Origin: Phaeoceros laevis
Lineage: Eukaryota > Anthocerotophyta > Anthocerotopsida > Notothyladales
Direction of reading: 5' to 3'
Length of the DNA stretch: 40,676 nt
Assembly: GCA_049999765.1 (NCBI GenBank)
Contig: JBNGIQ010009038.1
Location: 1 to 40,676, forward strand
In this document: in pieces, positions 10,461 to 21,068 of the stretch
Layout: each line of letters begins with the position of its first letter
Position numbering within the stretch: position 1 is the first letter of the stretch
Translations under genes and position numbers: made by a program
The notes under the pieces: generated by a model
What the model saw: only the letters and a program-made list of their open reading frames with translations
What the model was told of the DNA's origin: nothing
The model's database searches: none

Positions 10461-13154
10461 CGGAACTTTCTCAGTGCAATAATTCTGTAATGACCCAAAG
10501 AAGAGTAGCATGAACTCTTACCAATCAAGCTGAGAGAATAGAATAGAAACTTTATTAAGTGATGTTGGGAGGACTAGCAATTTGACTGGTGTACAAACTG
10601 TAGTACTAGGGATTTGGAGGAGACCTCCTCAAACCTCAATTAGGGATACTATTACCCTTACTACTACCCAATATGGCTTCAGTACTCATTTGCCAAACTC
10701 CGTAATTTGTTTTCAAAAGTGCAGTTCAGCACGCTGGTTTCACTAGTTAAATGTGTTAAGCCATGAATTTGTATAATTTGTAAGGGAATCATGAATTTTC
10801 AGTTGGGCATCCGGAAAAATGTTAATTTATTCACGCCTAACTCAAATGGGCTTCCAGTATCTACACAAGCAATCACATCTTATGTACTTAACAGAATCAC
10901 ATCTTATATACTTAACCGAATTAATTAATGATGCCTTTCTATTGACAAACAATTTTTTTGATGTACCTTCCATAGTCACATAATTTAAGGAATTTAAAAA
11001 GACCTATGACCTAAGGTTTAGTAGAACTCTACAACTATGTAAAGAAATACACACTGGGCAACTAATGCATCTGCATCTAAGCATGGAAATAGCTTCTCAA
11101 GGATCATGTTCTGAAGCTTTTCTTTGATAATGACATCAAAGAAAAAATAAACAAAGGTTTGTTAGTCTTTCGCGACTCATTTCCTTGACCGTATGATAAT
11201 TATTATGGCACCACATGTTGGTTTTCATACGGGTAACATTCCATACATGAAGGTTAGGCTCAATGAGTCAAATCCCATGCCCCATTCGTTTTATTGTTTC
11301 TTTTTATAAACTTTAGAGGGTTGTAACTGTTGTATCATGGTTTAGAACTTTAGGTTCTAGGGTTTGAAAACAATTCTTTCTTGAGTAGGTTAAGTTATTA
11401 TGAACCTTATTACAACTAGCAAAAATTGACAACATTTTAACTCTCGCATTGACATATTTTATTTCGCTTTGCATGGTGGATGTTGAAAACTTAAGCGATG
11501 AAAGAGCTTGTTATTTATTAGTTAAAGCAGCTGACAAAGTTTTTGTGCATTGTACTCTTGGATATTTTTATTCGAAGCTTTCAATTTTATTATTTCCTAT
11601 GAAAAAAAAATCCAAAGTATTCTCTTTTTTTTCAACATAAATTTTAGTAAATACAATAAATTAGTTATGTAGTTACATTACTAAAATAATAATAATATAA
11701 TTAATATAGTATATATGTTGATATATTATTTTAAATAAATTACAAATCTCTATAGTGATTAGGATAAGGATGGAAGGTAAGAATATATTGCATTTCTAAT
11801 AAGATTGCATGTTTTCTAGGAAAAAGATAAAGCATATTCTCCACTAATTTAGTTGTTGTCTATCTTTATCATTTAAGGCACACTACGATAACCAAATATA
11901 GCTTACCAAAGGAGCCCATGGGATCACTTTACAATGCCAAAAGCTTGCTCTTGGATAACACCTTAGTCATCGTTGTAGACATATGCCAGACACTGCTTTC
12001 TTTCGATCAATCAATTATAGTATACTGAATTATATTCAATTATAGTTTGTGAAGCGCTCAGACCTATTTCATAGTTTCACAAATCTTGTACTTAAGAAAC
12101 AAGGTTGCTTATTGAACCGAAATACCCTAGTAGGGTTGATGTAGGTACTCAAATTCTCATGCTACTGGCAAACATCAGTCGTGGAAATTAGCATCTTGTC
12201 TTAGAAAATAGGTACATCCTCTCTTCAGAAACAAAGAATATACCTTGTACAGTAAGAAAGTTGTACATTTTTTTTTGCATAGAACCATATATTTTATGGC
12301 TATTTACATAGGTAGCCACAACTAGGGCTTTCTTATAATTTTCAAAAGCAGCAAAGGCATGCAGGAGTGATAGTTCTAAATAGTGAATAGATTTCAATGG
12401 ATTGCTCTTTGAAGAAGGTAATTTACGACTTAACTAAAATAAGATTTCAGAAAAATTCAAAACTAATGTTGGAGGTGGTTTATGAATGCCAAGATTGCTG
12501 TGGTTGAACTGTTGAACTGATACTGCAAATATATCCCGAGTTTGAAGCTTGAACAATCGGCTCATAACAATGTGTAGGAAGTATTTTTAGTTCGGCCTCG
12601 TCTGATGATCCAACATTTTAGTTATTTTGATTTGTATTTGACATTTCTTGCATCTAAAGATTGACTACTGATGGATGAACCCCAACAACTTTAATTGTAA
12701 GGGCCCAAGGTGTGAGGAGGCAACTCATCGAGGATTCGAGCACAGCTTGGGCGAGGACGAAAGGCGGTTAAAGAAGCTAGATTGGGTCTTCCTGTAATAG
12801 AAAAGCAAAGTGATGAAGAGACGCAAAAGACCCGTGGTGTATGGGGGTAAGTAGTCAGCTAGTGGCCCAACGTTTGGAATGAAAATTGTATGCTTTCACA
12901 TACTACTGCCCTTTCATAACCCCAAAAGAGATGAAAAGATTTAGAAAGATGAGGTGAATCCGCGACAAGTTGGGTGCACAGTTGCATCCTGCAATCCGTA
13001 TATATGCGCGCGTTGTGATCCCTCACAAATGTCTCATCAAAAATGTCAAGCACGAAGCAATACAAATCAAGCAGGCATGCAGACTAGGCGTATAGTTTGG
13101 AATTCATGCTGGACTGTCCCCCACCTCTGACGAGGCTAAACCAATCTGCACTCC
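10461..13154. other. AT-rich intergenic DNA upstream of the F-box gene
   Basis: About 2.7 kb of low-GC sequence with poly-A/T runs (for example 11600-11630 and 11690-11740). No supported gene, tRNA or strong repeat was found. The short frames at 11449-11640 and on the minus strand at 12188-12397 and 12859-13065 lack protein features. The last 150 bases probably hold the F-box promoter and leader. Confidence 0.45.
12999..13005 (+). promoter_or_regulatory. Candidate TATA box of the F-box/kelch gene
   Basis: TATATAT lies about 150 bases before the ATG at 13155, a normal distance for a plant core promoter with a leader of about 120 bases. It is assigned by position and sequence only. Confidence 0.35.
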
Positions 13155-14279
13155 ATGGACCGGACAGTGGCAGAACTGGAATTCTCTCGAGGTGTATGCA
13201 ACAATGGGGAGGGAAGCAGCAGGGCTTGTGACAGGGAGGTGGCTATGGACCAAGGGTTGTGGAGTGAGTTGCCAGAGGACGTGATGGACAGAATTTTGGC
13301 TTGGCTACCTGTGGCAAGCTTCTTTCGCTTCAGGACGGTATGTAAGAGGTGGAGCTACATCATGTTCTCCAGCAGCTTCCTGTCGGTATGCTCTTATGTT
13401 CCGGCACACTCCCCCTACTTCCTGAAGATAGCCAACTTTGAGAACTCCAGGATCCTTAGCAGCTTCGACCCTTCCGTCAACAAATGGCACAACATCCCCA
13501 TAGATTTCCTCCCCTACCATGCAGGCTACCCTGTGGCGGCCGAGCGAGGCCTGCTCTGCTTTATCAACAAGATCCGTGGCTACATGGACGACTACACCTC
13601 GCTTTTCATTTGCAACCCCCTAACAAAGCACTGGCGCGAGCTACCTCCGATGCTTTCCAAGCAACGGCCGATCCTCGTTAGCATGGTGGTGGATAGGAGC
13701 ACCAAGGCGTACAAAGTGATCGTGGCGGGGCTGGTGGCCACAGAAGTGTTTGACTCGTCTTCCAGCAGCTGGAAAAAATCCGGCTCTCTCCCACGGGGAG
13801 AAGAGATCTCTCGCAATATTGCCTATTGCAAAGGCCTCGTCTATTGCCTTGCCCCACGCTGGTACAACTGCATCTTGTTGTCCTACAACGTGGAGCAAGA
13901 AACATGGGTGAGGGTAAAGACGGGCCGCCTCCCGGGTTACTGCCAGTTCCGGCACCTGGTGGAGTGCAAGGGTCATCTGGTGATTGTAGGCAAGTCCGTC
14001 AGGCACCAAATACTCACCATTTGCATTTGGTTGCTAGAGCAGAGGACCATGAAATGGCGAGAAGTGGGAAGGATGCCCCAGTGGATGTCCGATCTCTTCT
14101 TAAGGAGGCCGTCAGAGAGCTTTTATTGCTCCGGCCATGGAGACCTCATTTTCCTCACTCGTGACAACTACGAGCAGGGCCTCTTATGTGATCTCACCCA
14201 GAAGTCATGGCGTTGGGTTCCTTCGTGCCCTAACTTTGATGCATTGGCATTCGAACCCAGGCTGGACGCCGTGGTATAA
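13155..14279 (+). CDS. F-box/kelch-repeat protein
   Basis: A single uninterrupted exon encodes 374 residues. Residues about 33-75 form an F-box (WSELPEDVMDRILAWLPVAS, then FFRFRTVCKRWSYIMFS), which docks on SKP1 in an SCF ubiquitin ligase. The rest looks like a plant F-box-associated kelch-type propeller: FDPSVNKWHNIPI, FICNPLTKHWRELPPM, YKVIVAGL, VFDSSSSSWKKSGSLP and YNVEQETWVRV are typical blade signatures. This domain order and length resemble Arabidopsis proteins such as HAWAIIAN SKIRT and relatives. The substrate cannot be inferred. The first ATG starts 32 residues before the F-box; a second in-frame ATG at residue 31 would give a shorter protein. No damage is visible. Confidence 0.88.
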   Translation: MDRTVAELEFSRGVCNNGEGSSRACDREVAMDQGLWSELPEDVMDRILAWLPVASFFRFRTVCKRWSYIMFSSSFLSVCSYVPAHSPYFLKIANFENSRILSSFDPSVNKWHNIPIDFLPYHAGYPVAAERGLLCFINKIRGYMDDYTSLFICNPLTKHWRELPPMLSKQRPILVSMVVDRSTKAYKVIVAGLVATEVFDSSSSSWKKSGSLPRGEEISRNIAYCKGLVYCLAPRWYNCILLSYNVEQETWVRVKTGRLPGYCQFRHLVECKGHLVIVGKSVRHQILTICIWLLEQRTMKWREVGRMPQWMSDLFLRRPSESFYCSGHGDLIFLTRDNYEQGLLCDLTQKSWRWVPSCPNFDALAFEPRLDAVV

Positions 14280-14315
14280 TCACTCCGTGGATGTTGCAAA
14301 TTCTTTGTAGTTTAA

Positions 14316-14321
14316 AATAAA
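14316..14321 (+). terminator. Candidate poly(A) signal of the F-box gene
   Basis: AATAAA lies 37 bases after the TAA stop at 14277-14279, within an AT-rich 3' flank, as expected for a plant near-upstream polyadenylation element. Confidence 0.45.
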
Positions 14322-15379
14322 TATTTTGTAAAATCTAAAATTATCTCCATTTTTTATACAAAACTCATGTGTCTAAAAGTATAGTAATAGTCCTCCAAAA
14401 CCCTAATTTGCAAGCACTACAATAGTATATAATAGAGTTAAATAAATCTATGAATGATCAATTATTCAGGAATATTTATTTAATAATAATAATCTGATAG
14501 GTATGTCTGTTATTTTATTTTATTGTTATAACATGTTGAAGGACCATAATTCCAAAGACCCCACTCTTGTCCTTAAGAAAAAAGACCATAATTTGACATC
14601 CTAGAGTCCAAGTTTGTCCTGTTCTATTTAACGTCCTAACTTTTTAGTGCTAACTCTAGAGACCTTGACCTCTACATCAATAGATCTAGAACAAGCTCTA
14701 TCTAACAATATAATTTTTTTTATATATTATGAAACATGAGTCAATGCGAGCGTAATCGTGCCATACTAGGAGACTTGAAGCATGACTATGCAAACACAAG
14801 ACAGTTAGCACCCTCCTACTCTAGCAACCTAAATTAGTCAAATTCAAGAGACTTGAAGCATGACTATGCAAACACAAGACAAATAGCACCCTCCTACTCT
14901 AGCCACCTAAATTAGTCAAATTCAAGAGACTTGAAGCATGACTATGCAAACACAAGACAATTAGCACCCTCCTACTCTAGCCACCTAAATTAGTCAAATT
15001 CCATTAATCATCTTTGCTACTTGCTTGACGATTTTCACTTCTTTTTCCTCTTTTTGTCATTTTCAAAAATTTTGTCCTACTTTAGGTTAGGCTAGATTAG
15101 CTTAGTTTAGGTTTTTTATGGGTCTTGTTCTGACAAGAGGGGGTCCGCCCCTCCTCGCATAAAGAAGGGGCAGGTCCTCCAACTTTGAAGGTCCTGCCGG
15201 TTGACCAAAAATTACCTCGCATGGAGAAGGGATAACCGCAAGCATGGCTTAGTCATGACACCTACTACGAACAGGTTTTTTTTCCTATTTTTTCCTCGAG
15301 CACCGGGAAGTGCATGACGGTCCTGATGGTGAGCAGGCAAATCATGGCAAACGATCTGCAACAATGACCCACAGAGGCA
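14322..15379. other. AT-rich spacer and left flank of a retroelement scrap
   Basis: Low-GC DNA up to about 14770, then the 78-bp tandem array described separately. From about 15060 there is a stretch with two related phrases, CCTCGCATAAAGAAGGGG (about 15153) and CCTCGCATGGAGAAGGGA (about 15213). This stretch may belong to the retroelement whose reverse-transcriptase scrap follows, but no coding sequence can be read in it. Confidence 0.35.
14771..15002. repeat. Tandem repeat, three copies of 78 bp
   Basis: Copies start at 14771, 14849 and 14927, exactly 78 bases apart, each beginning AGACTTGAAGCATGACTATG and ending near AAATTAGTCAAATTC. Only a few substitutions separate them (for example CAGTTAG, CAAATAG and CAATTAG), so the array is fairly young. 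No open frame runs through it. Confidence 0.9.
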
Positions 15380-15640
15380 GTGCTGCTCGTTATTAAGGAA
15401 AGGCATATGGTGCAAAAGGAGCAAGCAGCCCAGGTTAAGGACCTAGAGGTTAAGCAATTGGTAAAGGAGTTTCAAGACGTGTTGGTGGATAGACTACCAC
15501 AAGGTCTGCCGCCTAGGAGGTCGGTAGACCATCGGATTGAGTTGGTTCCAAGTAACTATACTTCCCCGTACCGTCCAATGTATAAGATGTTCGTGCTAGA
15601 GATGGAGGAGTCAAGAAAGTAAGTGGAAGAGATCTTAATT
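15380..15640 (+). mobile_element. Ty3/gypsy-type retrotransposon reverse-transcriptase scrap
   Basis: The translated piece carries the start of a Ty3/gypsy reverse-transcriptase region: EFQDVLVDRLPQGLPP, then VDHRIELVP, YRPMYKM and LEMEESRK. This is the conserved segment just before the polymerase motifs. An in-frame stop at 15620-15622 interrupts it, and similarity continues for about five codons before the sequence becomes unrelated. Gag, protease, the catalytic reverse-transcriptase motifs, RNase H, integrase and LTRs were not seen. It is a dead fragment with no start codon of its own. Confidence 0.8.
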
Positions 15641-15658
15641 CACGGAAACAAGATTAAT

Positions 15659-15686
15659 TCACGTGAACAAGATCTTGTTCACGTGA
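15659..15686. repeat. Perfect 28-bp palindrome containing two G-boxes
   Basis: The half-site TCACGTGAACAAGA is followed immediately by its exact reverse complement, so both ends carry CACGTG. Related but imperfect copies of the half-site occur just upstream (about 15639-15656, CACGGAAACAAGAT) and at about 16065-16085 (CCCGTGAACAAGATCTTAA). The unit therefore borders the 15640-16085 stretch. Confidence 0.85.
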
Positions 15687-15801
15687 TGAGTATAGTTTTG
15701 TGATAAGCTGCACTTCCTCCTTCATTTTGCATACTGTCCAGTGACCGCATGCCCTGTTGGGTGTGACCACGTGCTATGTGATGCTGTGAAGTGCGTGCTT
15801 T

Positions 15802-15924
15802 CGGGTCCATGAGTGACCACATGTTCTGCATTCGGGTCCGTGAGTGACCACACGTTCTGCATTCAGGTCCACGACTCACCACATGTTCTGCACTCGGGTC
15901 CATGAGTGATCACATGTTCTGCAG
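15802..15924. repeat. Tandem repeat, four copies of 31 bp
   Basis: Copies start at 15802, 15833, 15864 and 15895. The consensus begins CGGGTCCATGAGTGACCACA and continues TGTTCTGCATT. They differ at a few positions. The surrounding 15740-15970 is also rich in scattered GTGACCA/GTGATCA words, suggesting an older, larger array. Confidence 0.85.
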
Positions 15925-16085
15925 TGATCAGTGACTAGTGACCAACTCAGTGATCGAGTGACCGCTTTGTGACATTACTGATGACTGCTTCTTCGCTTGC
16001 AGAGGCTTCCCATTCAACGAGCATGTCCACTTGCCATGTGGATATGCCTCTCACGATCAATTCCCGTGAACAAGATCTTAATTTA

Positions 16086-17013
16086 AGAGGGGAAGCATTA
16101 GGCCTTCTACGGACTATTCTTGACTGAAATATACAAAGATGATGCTTTGCCCTTGGCTGTGATGCCAGACATTAAGCATTGCTTTCTGTTTGTGTAGATT
16201 GTGGGCGGCGCCATGTAAAACTGGCCTTATGAAAGACCCACCCTCCAAACTCCATATGCAGGAGAAGAACTGTAAGCAAGGATGTAAGACCAGGGCAAAG
16301 GAACTCGTTGAGGATTGATAAAGCAACCTCGACAACTTGAAGGAACTGAAGGATTCACACAAAAAACTGGATCGATCTTTTCGTGATCCGAACGGAAAAC
16401 ACATCATCTGGTTTTTTGAAAACTTTGTTGAGGTTTTCTATAAAATGCACTTCAAGTGGTACAAGTTCGATAAATTTGGCGTCCCTGCAAAGAAGCTGCA
16501 ACAACATTTCCAAGGGGGAAGCATATAACTTCTGGCAACAGGTAAGTTTTGCTCTGAAGTTAAGTTCTGTTACCTTGTATAAACCCAACTGCAGTCCATT
16601 CTCTGTCTTTTCCAGCTGCTTGAAGCCTTGCTCTACCGCCTCTGGTAAGTCTTGCTCCAAATTATAGTTCTTGTTTTGTTGTATGCACAAGGTATTGAAG
16701 GATTTAAGAACTGGTCTGCTGATGAGTCCCAGAGTTGGTCAGCAATTCGTGAGCATGTACCTAGATTACAAAAGTCTGGCTCAGCAGGTTTGACGCAGAT
16801 CAAGAGGTTTTGCACAAAGCTGACTAGTGTAAATAATATCGTTGACCGACTAAAGGAGCAGATAATGCAGGAGAACTGTCCTGATGGTAAGTGGCGGCCC
16901 CAAGAGAACCTCACCGTATGGAGCGCCCATTTTATTTGCAAGGAAAAAAGATGGAAAGCTCAAGATGTGCATAGATTACAGGGGACTAAATGACATTACA
17001 AAGAAAAATAGAA
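16086..17013 (+). pseudogene. Decayed coding-like exons, family not recognised
   Basis: Protein-like pieces appear in several frames with plausible splice sites between them: about 16300-16528 (SHKKLDRSFRDPNGKHIIWF ... VFYKMHFKWYKFDKFG), an exon ending CAACAG|gtaagt at about 16541, a short one after ttttccag at 16616 (LLEALLYRL, donor CTG|gtaagt), and about 16693-16890 (GIEGFKNWSADESQSW ... [11 protein letters not shown]). The reading phases do not fit across the candidate introns, and stops lie in the left part, so I do not offer a working gene. It is probably a pseudogene or a gene fragment carried by the neighbouring elements. Confidence 0.3.
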
Positions 17014-18053
17014 ATTGAAACCGACCTCCGGATTTAAGTGCTCACCGACTTGTTTTCACGAAAACCCTACCTCGGTCGGTATGCCGAGGCTTTTTATTAC
17101 TAAACATTCTACAATGCCACGTGGCAAAGCAGCCCTAATTAGCTAGTTAAGCTCGCCACCTGCTGCTTCCGACAGCTAAGCCTTCTGCTTCCAGTTACAA
17201 CTACTCCGGGGCGAAGAGAACTTCACCCCAAAGTTCTAAGAAAAGGCCGTGAGCCATTAAATACTCCCTAAAGATCTGAGGGGCCCTCTGCAAGCTACGC
17301 TTAGGTTCTCAGGTGGCATCTGAAAGGTCATACCCACACCAATGAATTAAAAACTATAATTGAGCCCTTGAAACTCGGTACTTCAGTATGGCCTCAATTT
17401 CAAAAAACTCCTTGCCACAACTCCGGATTGGCACACGTCGCTCTGGTTGCGTCCCATGGTATTTTTAAGCCCTGGAGGAGAGCATGACCATATCCTCAAG
17501 CCTATAAGTTACATCCCGTCATCTTTTATGAGCTTGTTGCTTTTCTTCCCCCGGAGTAGTTGTAATCGGAAGCAGGAGACTTAGCTGCAGGAAGCAGCAG
17601 GTGGCGAGCTTAGCTAACTAATTAGGGCTACTTTGCCACTTGGCATTGTAGAATGTTCAATAATAATAACCTCTAAGGTGTGTTTCACCCACTACTACTA
17701 CTAATAATAAAAAAACATCGGCGCACCGACCGAGATAGGGTTTTTGTGGGAACAAGTTGATGAGAATCACGGCCAGCCTCGTGACCCTCGCCTAGAGATA
17801 ATTAGCTAGCTAAGCTCGCCACCTGCTGCTTCCGGCAGCTAAGCCTCATGCGGTTCCAACTAATTGAAACCGACCTTCGGATTTAGGCTCTCCAGCCGNN
17901 NNNNNNNNNNNNNNNNNNNNNNNNNNNNNNNNNNNNNNNNNNNNNNNNNNNNNNNNNNNNNNNNNNNNNNNNNNNNNNNNNNNNNNNNNNNNNNNNNNCG
18001 GCCAGCCTCGTGACCCTCAGCTAGAGAGCCTAAATCCGGACGTCGGTTTCGAT
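17014..18053. mobile_element. Foldback DNA element with terminal inverted repeats, containing a gap
   Basis: The left end reads GAAACCGACCTCCGGATTTA (from about 17017), and the right end carries its near-exact reverse complement (18031-18050). A third copy in left orientation lies at 17866-17885 beside the N gap. Inside, about 200 bases of the left part (17030-17230, including GCTCGCCACCTGCTGCTTCC and ACAACTACTCCGG) return as a diverged inverted copy at about 17543-17765. A partial copy in the original orientation occupies about 17800-17860. The 300-base loop shows no transposase. It resembles a non-autonomous TIR or foldback transposon, perhaps two nested copies. No target-site duplication was confirmed. 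Confidence 0.7.
17899..17998. other. Assembly gap of 100 N inside the foldback element
   Basis: Exactly 100 N, the conventional unknown-length gap. Its flanks are parts of the same inverted repeat (GGATTTAGGCTCTC on the left, GAGAGCCTAAATCC on the right), so a hairpin-prone repeat probably stopped the assembly here. Confidence 0.95.
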
Positions 18054-20876
18054 TGGTATCCTCATGATGGTTTTTTTTTACCTCCCTCCAAGGATACGAT
18101 TTAGGACTTAGTTTATATGTCCCACCTATAACGTTTTTTTTCTTCGTCGTGAAGTACGGGAGAGAGTGTTGCGGCCTAATCGTTGCCGTGTAGATACGAC
18201 TTAGGACTTAGTTTATATGGAGTTTCTTTTCACAGACATGAGTAGGGGAATTTTATCTCTACGTAATAAAGATATGTACTTCAAGCTTATCTACTAGGTG
18301 GAAATTTGACCTGTTCAAATTCGGTAATATGATCTATTTATAGTAGGGTAATCCGGTCAATAGTGCTATTTTTGGAGGTTTTTTGGAGGTACTCTGGTCC
18401 ACACATGTTATTTTAAGAAAAAAATTACATGAGCCGATAGCCCTATGAAAAAGGCATCGTAATTTGGCTGTAACTTTGTGTGTTACTACTAAAAAGTGAT
18501 GTAACCGCTTTAACCTTTTTAGCAAACCGGTCAAATTCCCACCTTATCTAGTGACCAGCATGAGCTCCCTAAAAAAGTTTCAAAAAAATAATTCTTTTCA
18601 TTGATTTCACCATTAAAATAGTAAATTCATAATTTACTTCAAGCAAGTTGAAATTGATAACTAGTGTAATAAAATCACGACTTTGCAACTTCGCAAAATG
18701 AAGCTTGTTAGAGTACGATAAGTAGTATTAGCGCGCTAAACGCCGAATCAGGGTTTTACTTATCAAAAACCATTTTTTCTCACTTTGTTTTTTCCACCTA
18801 GAAATGGCAAACGAGTAGGTAGTAGAAGTAGTAGATTGCTTTACGTGTTTGGTCAACTCCACATAAGAATTGAAAATGTCGACAGTTTCAAGAGACAGCC
18901 AAGACCCCCATCCGACCGCCATCCCATCAGTCTACCCTTTGGGACTAGAACTGTGAAGTCGGCGGCGAGATGATGGAAATAACCATGAAGTAATGGAAAT
19001 TGCCATGGAGAGATGCAAAAAGATATAATTGAGGGGCAACCTCCACGGGTATGGCTGAATAGGCAACTGATATTGGCAAGATAAGGATATCACTGAGACC
19101 CATTTGCATTGTACTAATGTTTCAAGGATGTCTTCCCAAATTCACACTTGGTCAACTTCATTGGATTATCTAAATGAGTTTGTGGTCATCTACTTTCAAG
19201 GATGACATCCTAATTTTTAAGAAACCCTAGTATAGCATGTGTAGCATCTCACACATGTTTTGTAGTGTGCTTTAGGGTACATCAGCTACATATGAAGTTG
19301 TCCAAGTTTGAATGTGGGAAGACATCTTTGAAATTCTTCGGCTACGAGTGGACAAGTTGAACCAATAAGTCATAGTACAAAATTTTAAATGGTTAGCACG
19401 AAGGGGATACTGAATTATTCTTAGAACAAAAGCCTGAGGTGAAAGACTCTCACGGATTTTCCATGAGCGAGAAAGCCCCCTCGTTTTAGGGGATCTTTTT
19501 CACCTCGTGTCAATTGCCTATTTTGCGGACCTGCAGCACCTACAATGGGGCTGTTTAACCTCCTCAAATGAAAATCACATCACATTCCATCACAATCCAT
19601 AACGTGTCGGCCCTCTAAAGCAAATCACCTCTTTCGCAAAGGCAGATCGGCGTGAGTAGGTCTCTTAGTGTATTGCAAATAAGAATCTTTACCCATCTTT
19701 TGCGCATATATATACTTTTAGAAATATCATTTTTCAAACATGGTACATGTAGTAGAAGTAAATTGATAATGGTGTTTAGCCAATTTCACAGGGGAATTGA
19801 ACACCCCGCCAAGTATTTCGACTAGCAATCGGGAGCTCCACAATGGTTGACAGCAGCAAGCCCTCATCCGAGGGCTGAAGCCATCCCTTCAAAGCTACAA
19901 CCGTGAAGCATTGTAGTCGACCCATTGGGGGCTACAATTGTGAAGCGCGACATGCGAAGGCAAACAAAAGCATGGGCATGTGCCACCTTCTTCCTCTTGC
20001 ACTAGTAGAATGGGTTCATGGGAATGCAATCATGCCACTTCCGGGTCTTTTCGGAAACGGAACTGGAACGGTGCTCATAAGAATCTGCTCTAGGAATGGC
20101 CGTGCAGACTCCACATGGGGATCGAGCACGCCGTCATAGTGGTGATGCACTAGAGAGATATAGGTGTCTATGCTATTGGGGCAGCCATGCCAATCATCTC
20201 TCCAATCTTTCCCCCAATACATTCTCCTCCCTCCAAGTAAGCGCGTGGTAAACCCTATTCCTTGAATATTGACGTTGGTGCGACTTGTGCAATTTCAAAT
20301 TTCGAACATCGCAACGGTTACGATACCTTTATTGTAGCTGCGCAGGGCGCAATAACATCCCCTCCCCCCGCGCTGCCTATGGCCACGTATCCACATAATC
20401 CGTACCATTGGTCGCGCGGCTCAAAAGAAAGACGAAAGAAAACAACAAAGTGACGCGTCGCAATTTTGAAACGCCACTATTTCTGTGAAAAATGCATGTG
20501 CTAGGGCAGCCGGGCCTGGCAAAAAGGCAGGACTCCTGTTGTCTGATCTGGCTGGCAGGCGCTGCTTGGCTTTCCATTTCTTTTACCCTTCCTCCACAAA
20601 CACAAAAACGCATAAACAGTTGCTTGCTGATACGGTACGGGATCGGAAACATTCGACTGACTTGAGGAGCCGTTGCTCCCTAACGGAACCAGGTTGGTTT
20701 CTGTCTCCGAATGACAATCATTATTCGAACCGCTGGTGCGGTGATCAATCCCGGGGCGGAAACCCGGGTTTGGCCCGGGTCGCCTGCCGCCACCATGGCG
20801 TCTACAGTTGGTCGGTGACCGGCTGACCGAAGAGGGGAAGCACCCGTTCCGTTTCGCAGTAGCCCTTGCGCGGTCG
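18054..20876. other. Repeat-derived intergenic DNA without a recognised gene
   Basis: No supported coding region in about 2.8 kb. One clear direct repeat of about 27 bases (GATACGATTTAGGACTTAGT and on) occurs at 18093 and again exactly 100 bases later at 18193. Two loosely similar segments, about 18780-18970 and 19740-19915, share TAGTAGAAGTA, a GAATTGAA word, CCATCCC and GTGAAG in the same order, suggesting old copies of one element. The part after 20250 becomes GC-richer towards the PI4K-beta leader. Confidence 0.4.
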
Positions 20877-21068
20877 GCGCAAGGGGCGGGAAACTTACCG
20901 CGGGGCCGGGTTTCACCGCGGCNNNNNNNNNNNNNNNNNNNNNNNNNNNNNNNNNNNNNNNNNNNNNNNNNNNNNNNNNNNNNNNNNNNNNNNNNNNNNN
21001 NNNNNNNNNNNNNNNNNNNNNNGCGCAAGGGGCGGGAAACTTACCGCGGGGCCGGGTTTCACCGCGGC
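20877..21068. other. Assembly gap of 100 N flanked by an identical 46-bp sequence
   Basis: The 46 bases before the N run (20877-20922, starting GCGCAAGGGGCGGGAAACTT) are repeated identically directly after it (21023-21068). The simplest reading is that the two contigs overlap by 46 bases and the gap is false. A genuine short tandem repeat is the alternative. Confidence 0.9.

Noticed and set aside
14771-15002. Possible CRISPR array
   Set aside because: Units are contiguous 78-bp minisatellite copies without unique spacers, in a plant nuclear sequence.
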